Origin: DATBDM01 sp036269915
GTDB lineage: Bacteria > Actinomycetota > Thermoleophilia > Solirubrobacterales > Solirubrobacteraceae
Reading direction: 5' to 3'
Length of the DNA stretch: 10,326 bases
Assembly (NCBI GenBank): GCA_036269915.1
Contig: DATBDM010000108.1
Span: forward strand, 1 to 10,326
Shown: positions 7,366 through 10,326 of the stretch, in pieces
Position numbering within the stretch: position 1 is the stretch's first letter
Layout of the letters: each line of letters starts with the position of its first letter
Program-made: the position numbers and the translations under genes
Notes under the pieces: model-generated
Told to the model about the DNA's origin: nothing
Seen by the model: only the letters and a program-made list of their open reading frames with translations
The model's database searches: none

Positions 7366-8851
7366 ACGTCTCCCCGCGGAAGAACGCCGGCGCGCGCAGG
7401 TTCCAGACGGCCATCAGGACGACCCCGAGCAGCAGCGTCGCGACGCCGATGACGAACACGCCGCCGACGCCGAGCAGCGTCGTCAGCCCGTAGTCCTTGG
7501 CGTAGGTGTCCTTGCCGTTGCGATAGAGCGCCCAGCCGAGGACGAGCGCGCCGACCGCCGGCGCGACCCCCTTGGCCAGCAGGTCGCCTGCGCTGCGGCC
7601 GAGCTCGGCACGGAAGTACCAGACGCAGCCGATGCCGAGCAGCGTGTAGTAGAAGGCGATCAGCAGCACCAGCGCCGAGATCGAGTCGCCGAGCACGTTG
7701 TTGGAGACGATGCTGAGCACGACGAGCACGCCCGTCACCGCCACCCCGACGGCCAGCGTCGCGAACACCGGGGAGCCCGAGCGCCGGTCGACGCGGGCGA
7801 AGGGCTCCGGCAGCGCCCGGTAGACGCCCATCGACAGCATCGAGCGCGCGGTGGGGACGACAGATGCCGTGAGCGCCGCCGCCGCCGAGAGCATCACGGC
7901 CAGGCTCATCAGGTGCCCGAGCCCGGAGCCGAGGACGTCGTTGCCCACTACTGCGAGCACGTCGGAGCTGTTGTCGGGGTTGCCGAGCCCGATGCCGTGC
8001 GTGCCGACGCCCGCGTAGCTCTGCATCGCGATCGTCGTCACCAGGTAGCAGCCGAGCAGGGCGACCACCGACAGCACGAGCGCCAGCCGTGGCGTGTGGA
8101 TGCCGCCGCGCGACTCCTCGACCACCGCGGCCGGGCCGTCCCAGCCCCAGTAGAAGAAGATCGCCAGCAGCAACCCGCCCGACAGCGCGCCGCTGCCCGA
8201 GATCTGCGTCGGGTCGAGCCATGACAGGCTCGGGCCGGTCGCCTGCGGCCCGGCGGTGCCGGCGGCGACCTTCACGAAGGCCACGACGACGAACAGCGCG
8301 AGCACGGCGAGCCCGACCGCCAGCAGGCCGATCTGCACGCGCGAGGAGATCTGCACGCCGCGCGCGCCGAGGTAGACCGACACCCCGAGCCACAGGCAGC
8401 CGACGAGGATCGTCGCCCACTCCGTGGTCGACGCCGAGTCGGCGCCGATCAGCAGGAAGAAGTAGGTGCCGGTGATGTTGGCCAGGTTCGCGAGCGCGAT
8501 GAACGTCGCCGCCAGCAGCGCCCAGGAGGCGATCCAGCCGGCGCGCGGGCCGAGCGAGCGCCCGACCCACACGAACACCGTGCCGGCGTCGGGCTCGCGC
8601 GCGATCAGCTGGCGCTCGGCGACGGTCATGCAGAAGATCGGGACGAACCCGAGCAGCAGCGCGGCCGGCGACTGCGCGGCGACCGCGGCGACGAGGAACC
8701 CGAGCGTCACCGCGACGCTGTAGGCCGGCGCCGTCTGGACGACGCCGAGCACCGTGCTGCCGAGCAGGCCGATGACGCCCTGGCGCAGGCCCTTGTCGGC
8801 GACGGCGTCAGGTCGCCCTGCGCCCTGCGGCGCCTCCACGGTCGCGCTCAT
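7307..8851 (-). CDS. APC-family amino acid/amine permease
   Basis: 514-residue cytoplasmic-membrane transporter with about 12 hydrophobic segments, the usual size of the amino acid-polyamine-organocation family. Helix 1 starts after a short hydrophilic N-terminus (GLRQGVIGLLGSTVLGVVQ, about 21-39) and carries the small-residue stretch that binds substrate in this fold; the helix-6 region FFYWGWDGPAAVVEES is a strong family marker, with the acidic pair ending it. It should take up an amino acid, amide or amine with protons or sodium. The substrate is not readable, but the linked nitrilase suggests a nitrogen compound that is then hydrolysed in the cytoplasm. The start is fixed by an ATGA overlap with the nitrilase stop and by GGAGGAG six bases upstream, so the two are translationally coupled. 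Its 3' end overlaps the convergent exporter gene by 59 bases. Confidence 0.9.
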   Translation of the reverse strand: MSATVEAPQGAGRPDAVADKGLRQGVIGLLGSTVLGVVQTAPAYSVAVTLGFLVAAVAAQSPAALLLGFVPIFCMTVAERQLIAREPDAGTVFVWVGRSLGPRAGWIASWALLAATFIALANLANITGTYFFLLIGADSASTTEWATILVGCLWLGVSVYLGARGVQISSRVQIGLLAVGLAVLALFVVVAFVKVAAGTAGPQATGPSLSWLDPTQISGSGALSGGLLLAIFFYWGWDGPAAVVEESRGGIHTPRLALVLSVVALLGCYLVTTIAMQSYAGVGTHGIGLGNPDNSSDVLAVVGNDVLGSGLGHLMSLAVMLSAAAALTASVVPTARSMLSMGVYRALPEPFARVDRRSGSPVFATLAVGVAVTGVLVVLSIVSNNVLGDSISALVLLIAFYYTLLGIGCVWYFRAELGRSAGDLLAKGVAPAVGALVLGWALYRNGKDTYAKDYGLTTLLGVGGVFVIGVATLLLGVVLMAVWNLRAPAFFRGETFTREWAQAHEPELAEVREG

Positions 8852-9720
8852 GACGGCTCCTCCGCCAGCGCGCCCGGGCGGGCCACGTAGCCGCCGTACA
8901 TGGGCAGCTCGAGCCGCGGCCCGAGCTCGTCGAGCTGCTCGAGCAGCCGGTTCAGTCCGAAGCTCCCGCGGGTGCGCACGCGCGTCACGGCGTCGAGGTC
9001 GAGCACGTCGGTCAGCACCTCCTCGCCCGCGCCCGCGCCGACGCGGACGAGGCCCTCGGGATCGACGATCAGGCTGCGCCCCAGCGCCATCGGCCCGGGC
9101 GCGTTCACGTTCACGACGTAGAGCTGGTTGGCGATCGCGTTGGCCCGCGCGAGGATCGTCTCGGCCTCGCGATCGCTGGTCGTCGTCAGCGTCGGTTGCA
9201 GCACCACCTCGGCGCCGGACCAGGCGAGCTGGCGGAACACCTCGGGAAACGCACCGTCGTGGCAGATCGCCAGCCCGACCCGTCCGACGTGCGGGACGTC
9301 GAAGGTGACGAGCCGCGTGCCGGGCACGGACGTCTCGTAGGGCTGCCACGGGAAGCACTTGCGGTACGCGGCGATCAGCTCGCCGTCGGGGGAGATCGCC
9401 ACCGCGGTGTTGGCGACGCCCTCGTCGGTCCGCTCGTAGATCGAGCCCGGGACGAGCCAGCGCCTGACGGAGCGGGCGAGCGTGCCGAGGCGATCCGTGA
9501 GCGGTCCCGGGATGTCGACGGCGACACGCTCGGCGTAGCCCTGCTCCTCGTCGAAGATCCCGCCCACGCCCGAGAGGTGCAGCTCCGGGGCGACGATGAG
9601 CTGAACGTCGGCGAAGGTCTCGACCACCGTGTGGACGCGCCGCTCGAAGCGGGCGAGCGACGCCTCGGGGTCGCCGATCACGGGCGGCAGCTGCAGAGCG
9701 GCGATGGGCAGGAGGCGCAC
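8848..9720 (-). CDS. Nitrilase-superfamily carbon-nitrogen hydrolase
   Basis: 290-residue cytoplasmic enzyme from the GTG at 9720, a normal length for the superfamily. The catalytic set is intact: Glu46 (APELHLSG), Lys121 (YRKCFPWQPYE, with second Glu129) and nucleophile Cys153 (ICHDGAFPE). It should hydrolyse a non-peptide C-N bond (amide, N-carbamoyl or nitrile) and release ammonia or carboxylate; the CHD and FPW variants do not let me name a branch such as N-carbamoylputrescine amidase. It is the first gene of an operon with the permease, and a TetR-family gene is divergent. The frame is open further up, to a TTG at 9786, but that stretch contains a perfect TTGACA -35 and the 25-base palindrome, so it is promoter and not coding. 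Homology also begins only at RLLPIAALQLPPV. AAAGGA ten bases before GTG 9720 is a slightly distant ribosome site. Confidence 0.85.
   Translation of the reverse strand: MRLLPIAALQLPPVIGDPEASLARFERRVHTVVETFADVQLIVAPELHLSGVGGIFDEEQGYAERVAVDIPGPLTDRLGTLARSVRRWLVPGSIYERTDEGVANTAVAISPDGELIAAYRKCFPWQPYETSVPGTRLVTFDVPHVGRVGLAICHDGAFPEVFRQLAWSGAEVVLQPTLTTTSDREAETILARANAIANQLYVVNVNAPGPMALGRSLIVDPEGLVRVGAGAGEEVLTDVLDLDAVTRVRTRGSFGLNRLLEQLDELGPRLELPMYGGYVARPGALAEEPS
8857..8863 (-). promoter_or_regulatory. Shine-Dalgarno site of the permease gene
   Basis: The minus strand reads GGAGGAG six bases before the permease ATG at 8851. It lies within the last codons of the nitrilase gene, as expected for coupled translation through the ATGA overlap. 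Confidence 0.65.
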
Positions 9721-9735
9721 AGGCGAGAGGTCCTT

Positions 9736-9760
9736 TCGTTCAATGAACTTCAAAGAACGA
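9736..9760. promoter_or_regulatory. 25-base near-perfect palindrome, probable TetR-family operator
   Basis: Outer arms TCGTTC and GAACGA and inner arms TGAA and TTCA are symmetric about the C at 9748; 10 of 12 base pairs match, the only breaks being the AA/AA at 9742-9743 and 9753-9754. Length, symmetry and place suit a dimeric TetR regulator. It overlaps the expected -10/+1 region of the nitrilase promoter and lies 32 bases upstream of the putative -10 of the regulator gene, so one bound dimer could block the operon and perhaps influence the regulator itself. Binding is inferred from symmetry and position. Confidence 0.65.
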
Positions 9761-9780
9761 TCGCCGAACACGACGGCCGC

Positions 9781-9786
9781 TGTCAA
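9781..9786 (-). promoter_or_regulatory. Perfect -35 element (TTGACA) of the nitrilase-permease operon
   Basis: The minus strand reads TTGACA. At a spacing of 18 the hexamer GATCGT (9757-9762) is a poor but possible -10, overlapping the edge of the palindrome. A consensus -35 is striking in DNA this GC-rich and supports a sigma-A type promoter driving the operon. Confidence 0.55.
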
Positions 9787-9792
9787 GCCCAG

Positions 9793-9798
9793 TAGGGT
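9793..9798 (+). promoter_or_regulatory. Candidate -10 element (TAGGGT) of the TetR-family gene
   Basis: TAGGGT ends seven bases before the GTG at 9806, the spacing expected if transcription starts at the first base of the start codon. The nearby GGGTGGGA could alternatively act as a ribosome site. No -35 consensus is visible. Confidence 0.4.
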
Positions 9799-9805
9799 GG
9801 GATGG

Positions 9806-10326
9806 GTGGCGCGACCGCGTGATCAGGTGCAGAGGAGGCGGGAGCTCGTCGCCGTCACGTCGAAGCTCGTCGCGCGCAAGGGGCTGGCCAGCGTCAAGCT
9901 GCGCGACGTCGCCGACGCCGCGGGGCTGACCTCCGGAGCGGTCCTCTACTACTACGAGGGTCTCGACGAGCTGTTCACCGCGGCCTACGACCGTGCCGTC
10001 GAGCGCTTCTGCCGCGACCGTGAGCAGGCGATCGCCGGGCTCGCGGATCCCGCTGCGCGCCTGGCCACCGCGGTCCGGCTCGGGGTCCCCGACGGCCCCG
10101 ACGACGCCGAGATCCGCATGCTCTACGAGCTCGAGGCGGTGGCCTTCCGCAGCGCCGCGTGCGCCGCGCTGATGTCCGGCTACATCGAGCGCCAGGTCTC
10201 GATGTACGCGTCGGTCCTCGAGGTGGGCGCCGCCGTCGGGCGGCTCCGGCTCACCTCGGACGCGCGCAGCATCGCGCGCAACATCGTCGCGCTCGAGGAC
10301 GGCCAGGGCATCTACGTGCTGCTCGG
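9806..10326 (+). CDS. TetR-family transcriptional regulator (C-terminus cut off)
   Basis: 173 residues are visible before the right edge, of perhaps 190-210 usual for the family. The N-terminal DNA-binding domain is clear: an arginine-rich lead (MARPRDQVQRRR), then helix-turn-helix residues about 28-50 (VKLRDVADAAGLTSGAVLYYY) ending in the Tyr-rich recognition helix, then LDELF at 53-57 opening helix 4. The C-terminal ligand domain (60 onward) resembles BetI-like members, with LYELEAVAFRS near 110-120. It is divergent from the nitrilase-permease operon with an 85-base gap that contains a strong palindrome, so it most likely represses that operon until the transported compound or its product binds. 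The ATG at 9802 is in another frame and meets a stop after six codons; GTG 9806 is the first usable start in the TetR frame. Confidence 0.85.
   Translation, partial: MARPRDQVQRRRELVAVTSKLVARKGLASVKLRDVADAAGLTSGAVLYYYEGLDELFTAAYDRAVERFCRDREQAIAGLADPAARLATAVRLGVPDGPDDAEIRMLYELEAVAFRSAACAALMSGYIERQVSMYASVLEVGAAVGRLRLTSDARSIARNIVALEDGQGIYVLL

Noticed and set aside
3933..7493. 1186-codon plus-strand frame spanning the beta-helix and exporter genes
   Set aside because: Arg-rich shifted-frame translation. The real frames have a signal peptide, beta-helix repeats and MFS motifs.
9721..9786. Extension of the nitrilase to a TTG at 9786
   Set aside because: The TTG is part of a consensus TTGACA and the stretch holds the palindrome; family homology starts only after GTG 9720.

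Overview
The window is very GC-rich, with third codon positions almost all G or C, tightly packed genes and long spurious antisense reading frames. Together with the protein families present, this points to a high-GC actinobacterium. A soil lineage such as Thermoleophilia (Solirubrobacter/Conexibacter type) or Streptomyces-like would fit, but I cannot fix the genus. There are eight protein-coding genes; the first and last run off the window. I see no RNA genes, CRISPR arrays, insertion sequences or phage genes, and no gene-free stretch longer than about 90 bases.

Left third (1-3900): a signalling group. On the minus strand, a small stand-alone cyclic-nucleotide-binding protein (3005-3415) is followed after 21 bases by a very large protein (1-2983, C-terminus cut off). 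The large protein joins a zinc-ribbon, a class III nucleotide cyclase domain, a STAND-like ATPase and a helical-repeat region. Divergently, across an 86-base gap, lies a second stand-alone cyclic-nucleotide-binding protein (3502-3900) that aligns without gaps to the first. A cyclase next to two HTH-less receivers looks like a self-contained cyclic-nucleotide circuit, though this is inferred from domains and gene order.

Middle (3940-7365): co-directional with the second receiver are a secreted double beta-helix protein (GH55/pectate-lyase-fold type) and, 15 bases later, a 14-helix-type DHA2/EmrB-QacA drug exporter. Several plus-strand genes have a GTANNNT -10-like motif just upstream, three of them at a distance that suggests leaderless transcripts.

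Right third (7307-10326): a minus-strand two-gene operon encodes a nitrilase-superfamily hydrolase and an APC-type amino acid/amine permease, joined by an ATGA overlap. A TetR-family regulator is divergent and cut by the right edge. The gap between them holds a perfect TTGACA -35 element and a 25-base near-perfect palindrome over the expected -10/+1 region of the nitrilase promoter. This is a strong candidate operator for the TetR protein. The layout suggests uptake of a nitrogen compound (amino acid, amide or amine), its hydrolysis in the cytoplasm, and substrate-responsive derepression. The permease and exporter genes converge and overlap at their 3' ends by 59 bases.
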